Below are positions 28,181 to 38,578 of a stretch of 64,000 nt of DNA, in pieces. The DNA comes from Shumkonia mesophila (GTDB taxonomy: Bacteria > Pseudomonadota > Alphaproteobacteria > Rhodospirillales > Shumkoniaceae): the NCBI RefSeq assembly GCF_026163695.1, contig NZ_JAOTID010000008.1, positions 150,086 through 214,085 on the forward strand. Reading direction: 5' to 3'. A program made the translations under genes and the position numbers. The stretch's first letter is position 1. Each line of letters begins with the position of its first letter. Below the pieces are notes generated by a model that worked only from the letters and a program-made list of their open reading frames with translations, was not told where the DNA came from and made no database searches.

Positions 28181-28780
28181 TCAACCCTGCTTGACGGCCC
28201 GCTCCAGAAAGTCGAGGCGGTCCTGGCCCCAGAACATCTCACCCTTGTAGATGTAGGTCGGTGCGCCGAACACGCCGCGGTCCATGGCCTCCTGGGTGTC
28301 GGCCTCGAAGGTCTTCTTCACCGCCTCTCCCTCGGCCGCCGCGATGAGGGCACGGCCGTCGAAGCCCTGGGCGGCGGCGATGGCCTCCAGCGTGGCGGCG
28401 TCGTCGATGTTGCGCTCCTCGACCCACACGGCGCGCAGGATGGCGTGGGCCAGCGTGCCGTAATCCTGGTTGCGCTCGCGCGCCGCGATGACCATGCCGG
28501 CGGCCGGCCAGCCCTTGACCGGGAAGAACTTCGGCTGGACGTTGATCGGAATGCCGAGGTAGGTGCGCCAGCGGGCCAGTTCGACCAACCGGTAGGCCTG
28601 GCGCTGCGGGGACCGCTTGGGTAGCGGAAGCCCGCCGGAAACCGAAAACACCTTGCCCAGGTCCACCGGCTTGTGGACGACGGTGGCGCCGTTGCGCGCC
28701 GCGATCTCGCTCAGGCGCTGGAAGCCGAGAAAGGTCCACGGCGAGGTGATGGAAAAGAAATGCTCGATCATCTTGGTCAT
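28181..28780 (-). CDS. 2-hydroxychromene-2-carboxylate isomerase family (DsbA-fold, GST-kappa-like)
   Basis: 199 residues from the ATG at 28780. It starts MIEHFFSITSPWTFLGFQRL, the thioredoxin-like opening in which Ser replaces the DsbA cysteine, and contains VHKPVDLGKVFSVSGGLPLP and FGAPTYIYKGEMFWGQDRLD, the conserved C-terminal GAPT/GQDRL motif of HCCA isomerases. Relatives isomerise hydroxychromene carboxylate in naphthalene breakdown using glutathione. No other aromatic-degradation gene is present, so the role here is probably a general GSH-dependent isomerase. The upstream aminotransferase gene on the same strand is 49 bases away, so they may be co-transcribed. Confidence 0.87.
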   Translation of the reverse strand: MTKMIEHFFSITSPWTFLGFQRLSEIAARNGATVVHKPVDLGKVFSVSGGLPLPKRSPQRQAYRLVELARWRTYLGIPINVQPKFFPVKGWPAAGMVIAARERNQDYGTLAHAILRAVWVEERNIDDAATLEAIAAAQGFDGRALIAAAEGEAVKKTFEADTQEAMDRGVFGAPTYIYKGEMFWGQDRLDFLERAVKQG

Positions 28781-28829
28781 CGAAGCCCCCTCTCGTTGGC
28801 GTTTGTTCCGCTGTCTCACCTTGCCGCGC

Positions 28830-30233
28830 TCAGACGGCGGGCATGCCGCCGGCGACCCATCGTTCCGTATCCTGCATCGCCCGCCCGAAGGCGTCCAGCA
28901 TCTCGTCGATTTCGGCCTCTGAAATGATCAGCGGCGGAGAAAAAGCAATTGCGTCGGCCATGCTGCGCGTGATCAGGCCATAGGCCTGGGCACGCTCGAT
29001 CAGGTACAGGCCGACCCGCTGCTTGGGGTCGAAAAAGGCGCGCGCCGGCTTGTCCTTGACCAGTTGCACGGCGCCGACCAGACCGACGCCGCGCACCTCG
29101 CCGACCAGCGGACTGCCGGCAAAGGCGCGCAGCCCCTTCTGGAAGTGGGGCGCGACGGCGCGCACATGGCCCAGGATGTCGCGCTCCTCGTAGATCTTCA
29201 GCGTCTCCAGCGCCACTGCCGCGCTCAACGGATGGCCGGCGTAGGTGAAGCCGTGGCCGAGCATGCCGTAACGCTCGCTGGAGCCAAGCAGGACGTCATA
29301 GATCGCCTGCGATACCAGCACGGCGGCGATCGGCGCGCAACCCGCCGACAGCGCCTTGGCGGTGGTCAGGATGTCGGGCGTGATGCCATAGGTATCGCAC
29401 CCCCACAGGTTGCCGGTGCGCCCGAAGCCGCAGATCACCTCGTCGGCGACGAGAAGCACGTCGTGGCGCTTCAGCACCGCCTGGATCTTCTCGAAATAGG
29501 TGGCCGGCGGCACCACCACGCCGCCCGCCCCGATCACCGGCTCGGCGAAGAAGGCGGCGACCGTGTCGGGGCCTTCGGCGAGGATGAGCTTCTCCAGGTC
29601 TTCGGCGCAGCGGCTGGCGAACGCCTCCTCGCTCTCGCCCGGCGTGCCTTCGCGGTAATGGTGCGGCCGCGTGGTGTGCAGGAAGCCCGGCACCGGCAGG
29701 TCGAAGCCGCCGTGCACGAAGGGCAGGCCGCTGAGGCTTCCGGCGGCGATGGTGACGCCGTGATAGGCCCCGGTGCGGGCGACGATCTTCTTCTTGGCGG
29801 GGCGGCCCAGCAGGTTGTTGACCTGCCAGATCAGCTTGATGGCGGTGTCGTTGGCTTCCGAGCCCGAGTTGCAGAACATCGCCCGGGCCAGCGGCGCCGG
29901 CGCCAGGCCGACCAGCCGTTCGGCCAGTTCGGCGACGACGTCGGGCACCCGGCCCGAAAAGGTGTGGTAGGCAGGCAGCCGCTCCATCTGACGGTGCGCC
30001 GCCTCGGCCAGCCGCCGTTCGCTGAAGCCCAGCGAGGCGTACCACAGTCCGGCCATGCCCTCGATGTAGCCGTTGCCGGCCTCGTCGAATACCCTGACCC
30101 CCTCGCCGCGGCAGATGACCAGCGGCCCCGCCTCGCGATGGCGCGCAAGATCGGTGAACCCGTGCAGGTGATAGGCGATGTCCCTTGCCGCCGTGGAATT
30201 GGGAAGCGGGGCGTCGGGAGAGGGTATCGGCAT
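28830..30233 (-). CDS. Class III (omega) aminotransferase
   Basis: 467 residues. PLP enzyme moving an amino group between an omega- or beta-amine/amino acid and a 2-oxoacid, usually pyruvate. Visible motifs: FCNSGSEANDTAIKL (PLP phosphate, about 120-134), GAYHGVTIAAGSLSG, EPVIGAGGVVVPP, LLVADEVICGFGRTGN with the PLP-binding Asp, and the Schiff-base Lys293 in TTAKALSAG. It matches the group of putrescine, beta-alanine:pyruvate and taurine:pyruvate aminotransferases; the amine is not resolved. It is divergent from the SDR gene with 141 bases between. Confidence 0.9.
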   Translation of the reverse strand: MPIPSPDAPLPNSTAARDIAYHLHGFTDLARHREAGPLVICRGEGVRVFDEAGNGYIEGMAGLWYASLGFSERRLAEAAHRQMERLPAYHTFSGRVPDVVAELAERLVGLAPAPLARAMFCNSGSEANDTAIKLIWQVNNLLGRPAKKKIVARTGAYHGVTIAAGSLSGLPFVHGGFDLPVPGFLHTTRPHHYREGTPGESEEAFASRCAEDLEKLILAEGPDTVAAFFAEPVIGAGGVVVPPATYFEKIQAVLKRHDVLLVADEVICGFGRTGNLWGCDTYGITPDILTTAKALSAGCAPIAAVLVSQAIYDVLLGSSERYGMLGHGFTYAGHPLSAAVALETLKIYEERDILGHVRAVAPHFQKGLRAFAGSPLVGEVRGVGLVGAVQLVKDKPARAFFDPKQRVGLYLIERAQAYGLITRSMADAIAFSPPLIISEAEIDEMLDAFGRAMQDTERWVAGGMPAV

Positions 30234-30374
30234 GGCAGGCTCCGTGCGATGAGACGCCCTAGTATGGTCGCCGCCGCAACGCCATCAACCGGGATTTCGT
30301 TCCCGTTGGATGAAATGTTCGCGACAAATCGGCTAGTATGGCGACCCGGAACGGGCGGACAGGAGTGACAACCC

Positions 30375-31124
30375 ATGACTTTCGAGCAGCAGACGGCCGT
30401 CGTCGTCGGGGCGGCGCGCGGCATCGGGCGGGCGGTGGCCGAGCGGCTGGCCGCACGCGGCGCCGCCGTGGCCGGCTACGACCGCGATGCCGGCGCATTG
30501 GCGGAAGCCGGCACCGCTTTCGCCAAAAAAGGCCTGGTTCTGGAATGCCAGGATGTCGACATCACGGATGAGGCCGCCGTCGCCGCCGCCATCGAGCGGA
30601 CGCGAGCCCATCACTCGGGCATTCACATCCTGGTCAACTGCGCCGGCATCACCGGCAAGACCGGCATCCCGGCCCACCAGGTCGAAGCCGCCAACTTCGA
30701 AGCGGTCTTGCGCATCAACCTGACCGGAGCCTTTCTGCTGACCAAGGCGGTGGTGCCCGTCATGCTCGAACAGGGCTACGGGCGCATCCTTCACGTGGCC
30801 TCCATCTCGGGCAAGGACGGCAACGCCGGGATGCTGGCCTATTCAGCCTCGAAGGCGGGGCTCATCGGGCTGGTGAAAAGCGCCGGCAAGGACTACGCCG
30901 AAACCGGCATCACCATCAACGCGCTGGCCCCGGCCGTCATCCTGACCGACATGGTGGCGGCCATGCCCGCCCATCAGGTCAAGTACATGACCGACAAGAT
31001 CCCGATGAAGCGGACCGGCAAACTGGAAGAGGCGGCGGCGATGATCGAATGGATCGTTTCCCCGGAATGCAGCTTCACCACTGGCTTCTGCTTCGACCTG
31101 TCGGGAGGACGGGCCACCTACTAG
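30375..31124 (+). CDS. Short-chain dehydrogenase, sugar-acid type
   Basis: 249 residues. NAD(P)-binding GAARGIGRAVAERLAARGA near residue 12, NCAGITGK, and the Ser-Tyr-Lys triad (HVASISGKDGN, AYSASKAG) are complete. The C-terminus LSGGRATY and the IPMKRTGKLEEAAAMIEW segment resemble 2-keto-3-deoxy-sugar-acid dehydrogenases (rhamnonate or fuconate pathways); this is recalled similarity, not shown. It is convergent with tctA and close to an enolase-superfamily dehydratase gene at 34.3-35.4 kb, which would make 2-keto-3-deoxy acids, so they may form one pathway (inference). Confidence 0.87.
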   Translation: MTFEQQTAVVVGAARGIGRAVAERLAARGAAVAGYDRDAGALAEAGTAFAKKGLVLECQDVDITDEAAVAAAIERTRAHHSGIHILVNCAGITGKTGIPAHQVEAANFEAVLRINLTGAFLLTKAVVPVMLEQGYGRILHVASISGKDGNAGMLAYSASKAGLIGLVKSAGKDYAETGITINALAPAVILTDMVAAMPAHQVKYMTDKIPMKRTGKLEEAAAMIEWIVSPECSFTTGFCFDLSGGRATY

Positions 31125-31132
31125 CCGTGAAA

Positions 31133-31157
31133 GGGGCGGCCCCCGCCGGGACCGCCC
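31133..31157 (-). terminator. Probable terminator of tctCBA
   Basis: Read on the minus strand, the stem GGGCGG...CCGCCC (31134-31139 with 31152-31157) is followed by CCTTTC. The T-run is weak. The stem resembles the groEL terminator at 36400. It sits between the convergent SDR and tctA genes. Confidence 0.5.
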
Positions 31158-31162
31158 GCAGG

Positions 31163-32650
31163 TTACGCCTTATCCCGCTTGTGGAACCATGTGCGGATGA
31201 ACGGGTAGAAAAGGACGAACGCCGTCAGCAGGAAAATGCACAAGGACAGCGGCCGCTGGAACAGGAAGCTGTAGTCGCCGTGGTTGATCAACAAACCACG
31301 GCGCAGATTGGTTTCGGCCATCGGCCCGAGGATGAGTGCCAGCACGGCCGGCGCTACCGAGATATCCAGCTTCTCCATGATGTAGCCGACCACGCCGAAG
31401 GCCAGGCACATCCAGATGTCGAACATGCTGTTCTGGATCGAGAATGCGCCGATGAAGGTCATCGGAACGATCATGGTCACCAGCAGGACCGGCGGCACCC
31501 GCAGAACCTGGATGAAGAGCCTGGCACCGTACCGCCCGAGCACGAACATGATGACGGTGGTCAGCAGCATCTCGATCATGAACCCGTAGATGATGTCCGG
31601 ATTGTCGCGGAACAGCCCGGGTCCGGGTTGCATGCCGTGGACCAGCAGGCCGCCCAGGATCACTGCCGACACCGCGTTGCCGGGAATGCCCAGCGTCACG
31701 GCGGGAATAAGAGCCGTCGAGGTGTCGGCGTTGTTGGCGCACTCCGGCGCGGCGACGCCCTCGGGCATCCCTGTGCCGAACTTTTCCGGGGTGGGCGACG
31801 TGCGCTTGGCTTCGTTCCACGCCATGATGGACGCGATGTTGCCGCCGGCACCGGGGATGATGCCGATGACGCATCCGATGATCGACGAGCGGAGCCAAAC
31901 CTTCCAGAACCTCAGCCAGTCCCGGAAGCGGGTATTCGTCTCTTTTAGTTCCAGGATGGCACCGCTTGCCCCCGTCTTGATGGCCTGCTCCGCCATGATC
32001 AGAGCGGGCGGCACCGCGTAAAGGCCGGTCAACAGCACCACCATGTCGAAGCCGCTGACCAGATGCATGGAGTCGAAGGTGTAGCGTTCGTAGCCGGTCA
32101 GCGGATCGATGCCGACGACGCCGACGAATAGGCCGAAGCAGGTACTGAGCAGGCCCTTGATCGCCGAGCCGCCCAACAGGACCGAGATGCTTGCCAGCCC
32201 GAAGGTCGCCAGGGCGAAATACTCGGCCGGACCAAAATTCAGGGCGAATTTGGAGAGCGGCGGGGCCAGCCCCATCAAGACGAAGGCGCTGACCACGCCG
32301 CCCAGGGCCGAGGACACCAGGGAAATGCGCAACGCGTAGGCGGCCTCGCCCTTTTGCGCCATCGGGTAGCCGTCGAAGGTCGTCGCAATGGCCGCCGGCG
32401 TTCCCGGGATGCGCAGCAGAATGGATGGAATCGCCCCGCCGTACATGCCGCCCTGGTAGATGCCGGCGATCATGCCGAGACCGGTCAGCGGCTCGAGGGA
32501 AAAGGTCACCGGGATGAGCACCGCGACACCCATGGTCGCCGTCAGGCCGGGCAGCGCGCCGATGATGATTCCGCCCATGACGCCGAGCACCATGGCGAGA
32601 AGGACGTCCAAGGTCAGGACGTGGGGCAATGCCGAAAGGAAGGCTTCCAT
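31163..32650 (-). CDS. tctA: Tripartite tricarboxylate transporter large permease (TctA)
   Basis: 495 residues with about 12 hydrophobic segments. Family motifs: VMGGIIIGALPGLTATMGVA near residue 25, GMYGGAIPSILLRIPGTPAA near 68, and the repeat of this motif IGCVIGIIPGAGGNIASIMA and IPAVTLGIPGNAVSAVILGG later. TctA is the Na+- or H+-coupled permease that works with the periplasmic TctC and small TctB. It lies 52 bases after tctB in one minus-strand unit with tctC and the enolase-superfamily gene; the substrate is probably a sugar acid or carboxylate. Confidence 0.93.
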   Translation of the reverse strand: MEAFLSALPHVLTLDVLLAMVLGVMGGIIIGALPGLTATMGVAVLIPVTFSLEPLTGLGMIAGIYQGGMYGGAIPSILLRIPGTPAAIATTFDGYPMAQKGEAAYALRISLVSSALGGVVSAFVLMGLAPPLSKFALNFGPAEYFALATFGLASISVLLGGSAIKGLLSTCFGLFVGVVGIDPLTGYERYTFDSMHLVSGFDMVVLLTGLYAVPPALIMAEQAIKTGASGAILELKETNTRFRDWLRFWKVWLRSSIIGCVIGIIPGAGGNIASIMAWNEAKRTSPTPEKFGTGMPEGVAAPECANNADTSTALIPAVTLGIPGNAVSAVILGGLLVHGMQPGPGLFRDNPDIIYGFMIEMLLTTVIMFVLGRYGARLFIQVLRVPPVLLVTMIVPMTFIGAFSIQNSMFDIWMCLAFGVVGYIMEKLDISVAPAVLALILGPMAETNLRRGLLINHGDYSFLFQRPLSLCIFLLTAFVLFYPFIRTWFHKRDKA

Positions 32651-32702
32651 GACGAGTTCCCTGCTGAGTCAATGGTCCGCGATCAACAAGCCGATGGGCG
32701 CG

Positions 32703-33164
32703 TCAGTAGGCCTGGAAAAATTCGATCGGCAGCGGGCGCTGAAAAATGACGACGAAAATGACGTAGACGAATCCGACAAAACCGATAATGGCCCCGGCGA
32801 TCGCCGCCGGCCTGCGGAAGCCCAGACATAGGGTCGATCCCGCCATGAACAGGATGGTCGACGTAAAATAACCGAGGATATCGATCAGGCCGACGTAGGC
32901 GACAAGACAGAGCACGAACAACAGCAGGTTGCGGGGGTTTTCGGTAAACGGCGGCGCCACTTCCCGGAGTTTTTCGGAACCCGCGGCCGAACGCGAAAAA
33001 AAGGTCGAACCACCCCACGCCAGGGTCAGAATCGCCGCCAGGCCAAGGATCAATTCCGGGAACAGCGCCGCCTCGGCCGGCATCGAGGGAACGTGGCTCC
33101 ACGCCGCGACACAAAGCAGAAAGACGGTCAGAGCGGCCACCCGCTCCCTGGATTTCAGCAACAT
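32703..33164 (-). CDS. tctB: Tripartite tricarboxylate transporter small permease (TctB)
   Basis: 153 residues with four predicted membrane helices (VAALTVFLLCVAAW, LILGLAAILTLAWGG, LLLFVLCLVAYVGLIDILGY and AGAIIGFVGFVYVIFVVIF), the standard TctB layout, ending FQRPLPIEFFQAY. It is the accessory membrane subunit of TctCBA. It follows a hairpin after tctC and precedes tctA. Confidence 0.9.
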   Translation of the reverse strand: MLLKSRERVAALTVFLLCVAAWSHVPSMPAEAALFPELILGLAAILTLAWGGSTFFSRSAAGSEKLREVAPPFTENPRNLLLFVLCLVAYVGLIDILGYFTSTILFMAGSTLCLGFRRPAAIAGAIIGFVGFVYVIFVVIFQRPLPIEFFQAY

Positions 33165-33208
33165 GATGCACCCGCAATCATTTCACGAACGGCGCCCCGG
33201 AAAAGGAC

Positions 33209-33231
33209 GGGTGGCGCCGTGGGCGCCACCC
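33209..33231 (-). promoter_or_regulatory. Intercistronic hairpin between tctC and tctB
   Basis: Perfect 10-bp stem GGGTGGCGCC (33209-33218), loop GTG, GGCGCCACCC (33222-33231). There is no T-run. It has the same position and size as the hairpin after dctP, and probably sets the binding-protein to permease ratio. Confidence 0.65.
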
Positions 33232-33249
33232 TAGATGCTGGGCGAAACG

Positions 33250-34221
33250 TTACTTCTTCTTCCAGGGATCTTCTTTCCACATGGCCTGCAACTGGGTGTC
33301 CATGTTGCGCAGATAGGCCTCGTATTCGGTGCTCGCCATGTAGTCGAGGGGAATATTCATCTTCTTCACAGCGGCGCGGAAATCGGGGTCCTTCATGGCT
33401 TGGGAAATGGCCGAGAGGATCTTGTCGAGACGGTCCTTCGGAATGCCGGCGGGGCCGCCCATGCCGCGCTGCGACGACATGCTGACGTCATAGCCCTGCT
33501 CCTTGAAGGTGAGCACATCGGGCGCCAACTCCGAGCGCTGCTTGGACATGACGCCGAGGACGCGGATCGTCCCTTCCTTCAAATAGTCGAGGGTTTCGCT
33601 GATGTTGAAGGCGCCAACGGCGATGTGGCCGCCCAACGTCGCCGCCCGTACCGGCGCGCCACTGGCGAACGGCACGTGGGTCAGTTTGATGCCGGTCGTC
33701 TTTTCGAAGAGCACCATGGCGAAGTGATCGTCGCTGCCGACCCCCGAGGTGCCGACCGTCACGGCGCCAGGATTCTTTTTGGCGTAGTCGACCAGGTCGG
33801 CCAGTGTCTTGAATGGGCTGTTGGCGTTCACGGCGAAGGCGCAACTGTCGTCGACCAGATTGGCCATCAGGGCAAAGCTGTCCAGATTGAAGGCGGCCTT
33901 GCGCTCGATCGGAATGGCGACGACGAACGGCACGTTGATCATGCCGATGGTGTAGCCGTCGGGCTTGGCCTTGGCGATGGCGGTAAGGCCGATTTCGGTG
34001 CCGGCGCCCGGCTTGTTGATGATGGTGATCGAGGCGCCGCCGAGATACTTCTCGACAAAGGGCGAAAAGGTCCTGGCCAGGATGTCGGTTCCGCCGCCGG
34101 GCTCGGCGGCGACGATCATGCTGATCGGGCGCTCCGGGTATTCGGCTTTGGCCGCGCCACTGGCGAGGACGCCCATTGCCAGCCCCGCCGCCGTTGCGAA
34201 CAAGAGTTTACGATTCGGCAT
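33250..34221 (-). CDS. tctC: Tripartite tricarboxylate transporter binding protein (TctC/Bug family)
   Basis: 323 residues from the ATG at 34221. A Sec signal peptide (KLLFATAAGLAMGVLASG, cleavage after AKA) is followed by the Bug-family start YPERPISMIVAAEPGGGTDI. The two-lobed fold motifs include TVGTSGVGSDDHFAMV and HVPFASGAPVRAATLGGHIA. Bug proteins bind carboxylates such as citrate, tartrate, aldonates or aromatic acids in the periplasm. Its gene leads into tctB and tctA. It lies 52 bases downstream of the enolase-superfamily gene. Confidence 0.93.
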   Translation of the reverse strand: MPNRKLLFATAAGLAMGVLASGAAKAEYPERPISMIVAAEPGGGTDILARTFSPFVEKYLGGASITIINKPGAGTEIGLTAIAKAKPDGYTIGMINVPFVVAIPIERKAAFNLDSFALMANLVDDSCAFAVNANSPFKTLADLVDYAKKNPGAVTVGTSGVGSDDHFAMVLFEKTTGIKLTHVPFASGAPVRAATLGGHIAVGAFNISETLDYLKEGTIRVLGVMSKQRSELAPDVLTFKEQGYDVSMSSQRGMGGPAGIPKDRLDKILSAISQAMKDPDFRAAVKKMNIPLDYMASTEYEAYLRNMDTQLQAMWKEDPWKKK

Positions 34222-34273
34222 TTTGCACTCCCTATTTGCATCGATGTTGGCGCGGAAACTCCGCCGCACACGC

Positions 34274-35413
34274 TCAGCGGGCGTCCCGCATTTCACGCCA
34301 CGGAATCGTGGCGAACCTGGCGACCGTCTTTTCGGCAAAGCCGAAGCCGAGGCCCGGTTTCTGGGAAAGGACCATCCGTCCGTCCCGGATTTCCAGGGGT
34401 TCGTCCAGCAGCCACTGGAGATTGACGATCCGATCGTCGGTGAAAACCTCGACATACATGCCGTTGGGGACCGAAGCGATCAGCGGAGCATGGAAGTCGT
34501 GCCAGGCGTGAGTGCAGACGGGCACGCCGCACGCCGCCGCGAAGGCCGCGATACGCTTCCATTCGGTGATGCCGCCGCAAGCGAAGACGTCGGGCTGGGC
34601 GATCTGCATCGCCTCGTGGCGAATCCATTCGCGGAACCGCCAGCGGCCGACTTCGATCTCGCCGCTGGCGATCGGAATAGAAGTCTGCCTTGCCAGGCGG
34701 GCATGGTTGTCGATGTCGTCGGGGCCGAAGGGCTCTTCGATCCAGAACGGATCGAATGGCTCGACGGCCCGCAGAAACCCCAGCGCGCCTGGCACATCGG
34801 TCCAGCCGTTGTTGGCGTCCATCATCAGCCGGACGTCGGGGCCGATCGCCTCGCGGGCAGCAGCGACCCGCGCCCGGTCTTCGGAAAGGGCGGCCCGGCC
34901 AACCTTCATCTTGACCGCCTTGAAGCCAGCGGCGACATATCCACCCAGTTCCTTGGCCAGATGCGTGGGCTCGTCGGCGCCATAGTAATATCCGCCGCTG
35001 GCGTAGATCGGCACGGTGTCCCGGAAAAAGGCGCCGAGCAGTTTCCAAAGAGGCAATCCGACCGCCCGGGCGTTGTGGTCCCAAAGTGCGATGTCTAGCG
35101 CGCTGAGCGCGCGGATGGTGGCGCCCGCCCGTCCCTGCAACAGCGATTCCTGGTACATCTCCTGCCACAGGGCTTCGGTCGCGTAGGGATCCTGGCCGAT
35201 CAGCTTGCGGGCCAGCAGATGTTCGACGGCGGCAAAAGCGATTTCCCCGCCGCGATCGCCGCAATATGCCGCGCCGATGCCTTCGTGACCATCGTCGCAC
35301 TGGATGCGGACCAGGAGGTATTGCCGCGAGGCAACTCGCCGGGTCGCGAACACCGCCGCGTTCTTGAGCGGACAATCGGTCAGGGCACACACTACGGACT
35401 TAATCGCAACCAT
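34274..35413 (-). CDS. Mandelate racemase/muconate lactonizing enzyme family (sugar-acid dehydratase-like)
   Basis: 379 residues of the enolase superfamily. Catalytic residues visible: Lys168/Lys170 in KAVKMKVGR, metal ligands Asp199 in MMDANNGW, Glu226 in WIEEPF and Glu252 in ASGEIEVG, and His302/305 in CTHAWHD. This KxK plus His set is that of the mandelate racemase subgroup, in which many members dehydrate aldonic or aldaric acids to 2-keto-3-deoxy acids. It heads the minus-strand unit with tctC-tctB-tctA, so it probably acts on the imported acid. The exact substrate cannot be read. It is divergent from the GntR regulator. Confidence 0.9.
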   Translation of the reverse strand: MVAIKSVVCALTDCPLKNAAVFATRRVASRQYLLVRIQCDDGHEGIGAAYCGDRGGEIAFAAVEHLLARKLIGQDPYATEALWQEMYQESLLQGRAGATIRALSALDIALWDHNARAVGLPLWKLLGAFFRDTVPIYASGGYYYGADEPTHLAKELGGYVAAGFKAVKMKVGRAALSEDRARVAAAREAIGPDVRLMMDANNGWTDVPGALGFLRAVEPFDPFWIEEPFGPDDIDNHARLARQTSIPIASGEIEVGRWRFREWIRHEAMQIAQPDVFACGGITEWKRIAAFAAACGVPVCTHAWHDFHAPLIASVPNGMYVEVFTDDRIVNLQWLLDEPLEIRDGRMVLSQKPGLGFGFAEKTVARFATIPWREMRDAR

Positions 35414-35492
35414 TTCTTTTCCTATCCACCCGTCGTCGAGACGGCCTTCTGTTCGTTCGCGCCGGCGGAACGGTTCGGTGCCGAGCGACTAA

Positions 35493-35514
35493 ACATACTA
35501 ATATATTAGTATGT
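35493..35514. promoter_or_regulatory. Perfect 22-base palindrome, putative GntR-type operator
   Basis: Half-site ACATACTAATA followed directly by its exact reverse complement. It lies 80 bases before the enolase-superfamily start and 87 bases before the GntR start (35601), in the divergent promoter region. The AT-rich, dyad-symmetric, spacer-less form fits FCD-type GntR operators. It could also bind another dimeric regulator. Confidence 0.7.
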
Positions 35515-35600
35515 GAAGTGCAACGGCCTTGTTGAAGGCCAGCCGTTTTGCCAGAATGCGCCGGTCAGAGCTCTGGCGCGAAGGAAGAGGCCCGCGACTC

Positions 35601-36335
35601 ATGAAAGACAGCTCCGCTGCGGCAAAAGCCAAGGAAGAGAAATCCGCGATGCCTGCTCCCGCCCCGCTCGTTCTCGACAGAACCCGGCTGGCCACCGTGC
35701 AGGTCTACGAACGCATCCGCGACGACATCGTCTCGTTGCGCCTCAAGCCCGGCGAGGCCCTTTCCGTCAACGATCTGGCGGCACAGTTCGGGACCAGCCG
35801 CTCGCCGGTTCGCGAGGCGATCATCCGACTGGCGAACGAGGGGCTGGTCGAAATTTTCCCGCAGTCGGGAACGCGCGTCTCGCCGATCCGCATGAGCGAC
35901 GTGCGCGAGGTGTATTTCGTGCGGCGCGCCGTCGAGGCCGCCCTCGTGCACCACCTCGCCCGCGAGCATACCCTCGACCAGGTCAAGGTCCTGCGCGGCA
36001 TCCTGAGCCAGCAGAAGGAGTGCGTCGGCCGCGAAGACGTCCCCGGCTTTTATAAGCTGGACGAGCTCTTCCACCACACCATCGCCGACTTCGCCGGCTA
36101 CCCGGGCGTCTGGCGCCTGATGCACGTCCAGAAATTCCAGATGGACCGGCTGCGCCATTTCGTGCTGCCGATGCCGTCCCGTTCGAAAAAAATCGTCAAG
36201 GAGCACAAGGCCATCATCGACGCCATCGCCAAGGGCGATCCAACGGGCGCCGGCGAGGCGATGGGCCATCACCTGCAACAGGTGTTCGTGATCCAGGAAG
36301 TGCTGCGCACCAGCCATCCCGAATACTTCGAATAG
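35601..36335 (+). CDS. GntR-family regulator with FCD domain
   Basis: 244 residues from the ATG at 35601 (GGAAGAGG upstream); in-frame TTG at 35529 would add a poorly conserved stretch. The winged HTH is at about residues 36-98 (ATVQVYERIRDDIVSLRLKP, LAAQFGTSRSPVREAIIRLA, EGLVEIFPQSGTRVSPI). The helical FCD effector domain has the usual metal-binding pattern (DELFHHTIADFAG, KEHKAIIDAIAKGD, AGEAMGHHLQQVF). Such regulators respond to sugar acids or organic acids, fitting control of the divergent enolase-superfamily gene and tctCBA via the 22-base palindrome. Confidence 0.92.
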   Translation: MKDSSAAAKAKEEKSAMPAPAPLVLDRTRLATVQVYERIRDDIVSLRLKPGEALSVNDLAAQFGTSRSPVREAIIRLANEGLVEIFPQSGTRVSPIRMSDVREVYFVRRAVEAALVHHLAREHTLDQVKVLRGILSQQKECVGREDVPGFYKLDELFHHTIADFAGYPGVWRLMHVQKFQMDRLRHFVLPMPSRSKKIVKEHKAIIDAIAKGDPTGAGEAMGHHLQQVFVIQEVLRTSHPEYFE

Positions 36336-36343
36336 CCGCCAAG

Positions 36344-36399
36344 TATTTTGGGGACACCATACTTAATTAAGCTTAATTAAGTATGGTGTCCCCAAAATA
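36344..36399. repeat. Perfect 56-base palindrome, REP/RAYT-like element
   Basis: Two 28-base arms without spacer, each reading TATTTTGGGGACACC then ATACTTAATTAAG before the centre AAGCTT. As a transcript it would be an extremely stable hairpin. It lies between the convergent GntR and groEL genes. The arm GGGGACACCATACTTAATTAA is of the kind I recall around REP-associated tyrosine transposases. It aligns with the arms at 50189-50278 (17 of 25 positions). Confidence 0.75.
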
Positions 36400-36425
36400 G
36401 GGGCGGCCCCGACGGGACCGCCCCC
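36400..36425 (-). terminator. Intrinsic terminator of groES-groEL
   Basis: Minus-strand stem GGGGCGG...CCGCCCC (36400-36406 and 36418-36424), followed on that strand by TATTTT, which is the edge of the 56-base palindrome. It lies 43 bases after the groEL stop. Confidence 0.75.
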
Positions 36426-36467
36426 TAGCTTGTCCGGCCCGAAGGCCGGCGTTGGCGCCTGCTTCGC

Positions 36468-38440
<1,973 letters not shown>

Positions 38441-38531
38441 CGGTAAACCTCCTCCAATCGTCAGACAAAGGTCGCAACTATTGACGCCAGCGACCCGCGA
38501 CGACCGACCGCGCGGGCCCTGCAAAAATGCC

Positions 38532-38559
38532 GATTTATTTTGCCGACGCGGCCTGTCAA
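38532..38559 (-). promoter_or_regulatory. groES promoter
   Basis: On the minus strand, TTGACA (38559-38554), 16 bases, TAAATC (38537-38532), 92 bases upstream of the groES start. A good sigma-70 -35 box; the CCTTGACAG context also partly resembles sigma-32 promoters. Confidence 0.6.
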
Positions 38560-38578
38560 GGGGAGTGTCGAAAAAATG

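Noticed and set aside
36344..36399. The 56-base palindrome as a GntR operator
   Set aside because: It is downstream of the regulator gene and between convergent genes, and matches the element at 50189 rather than the 22-base promoter dyad.
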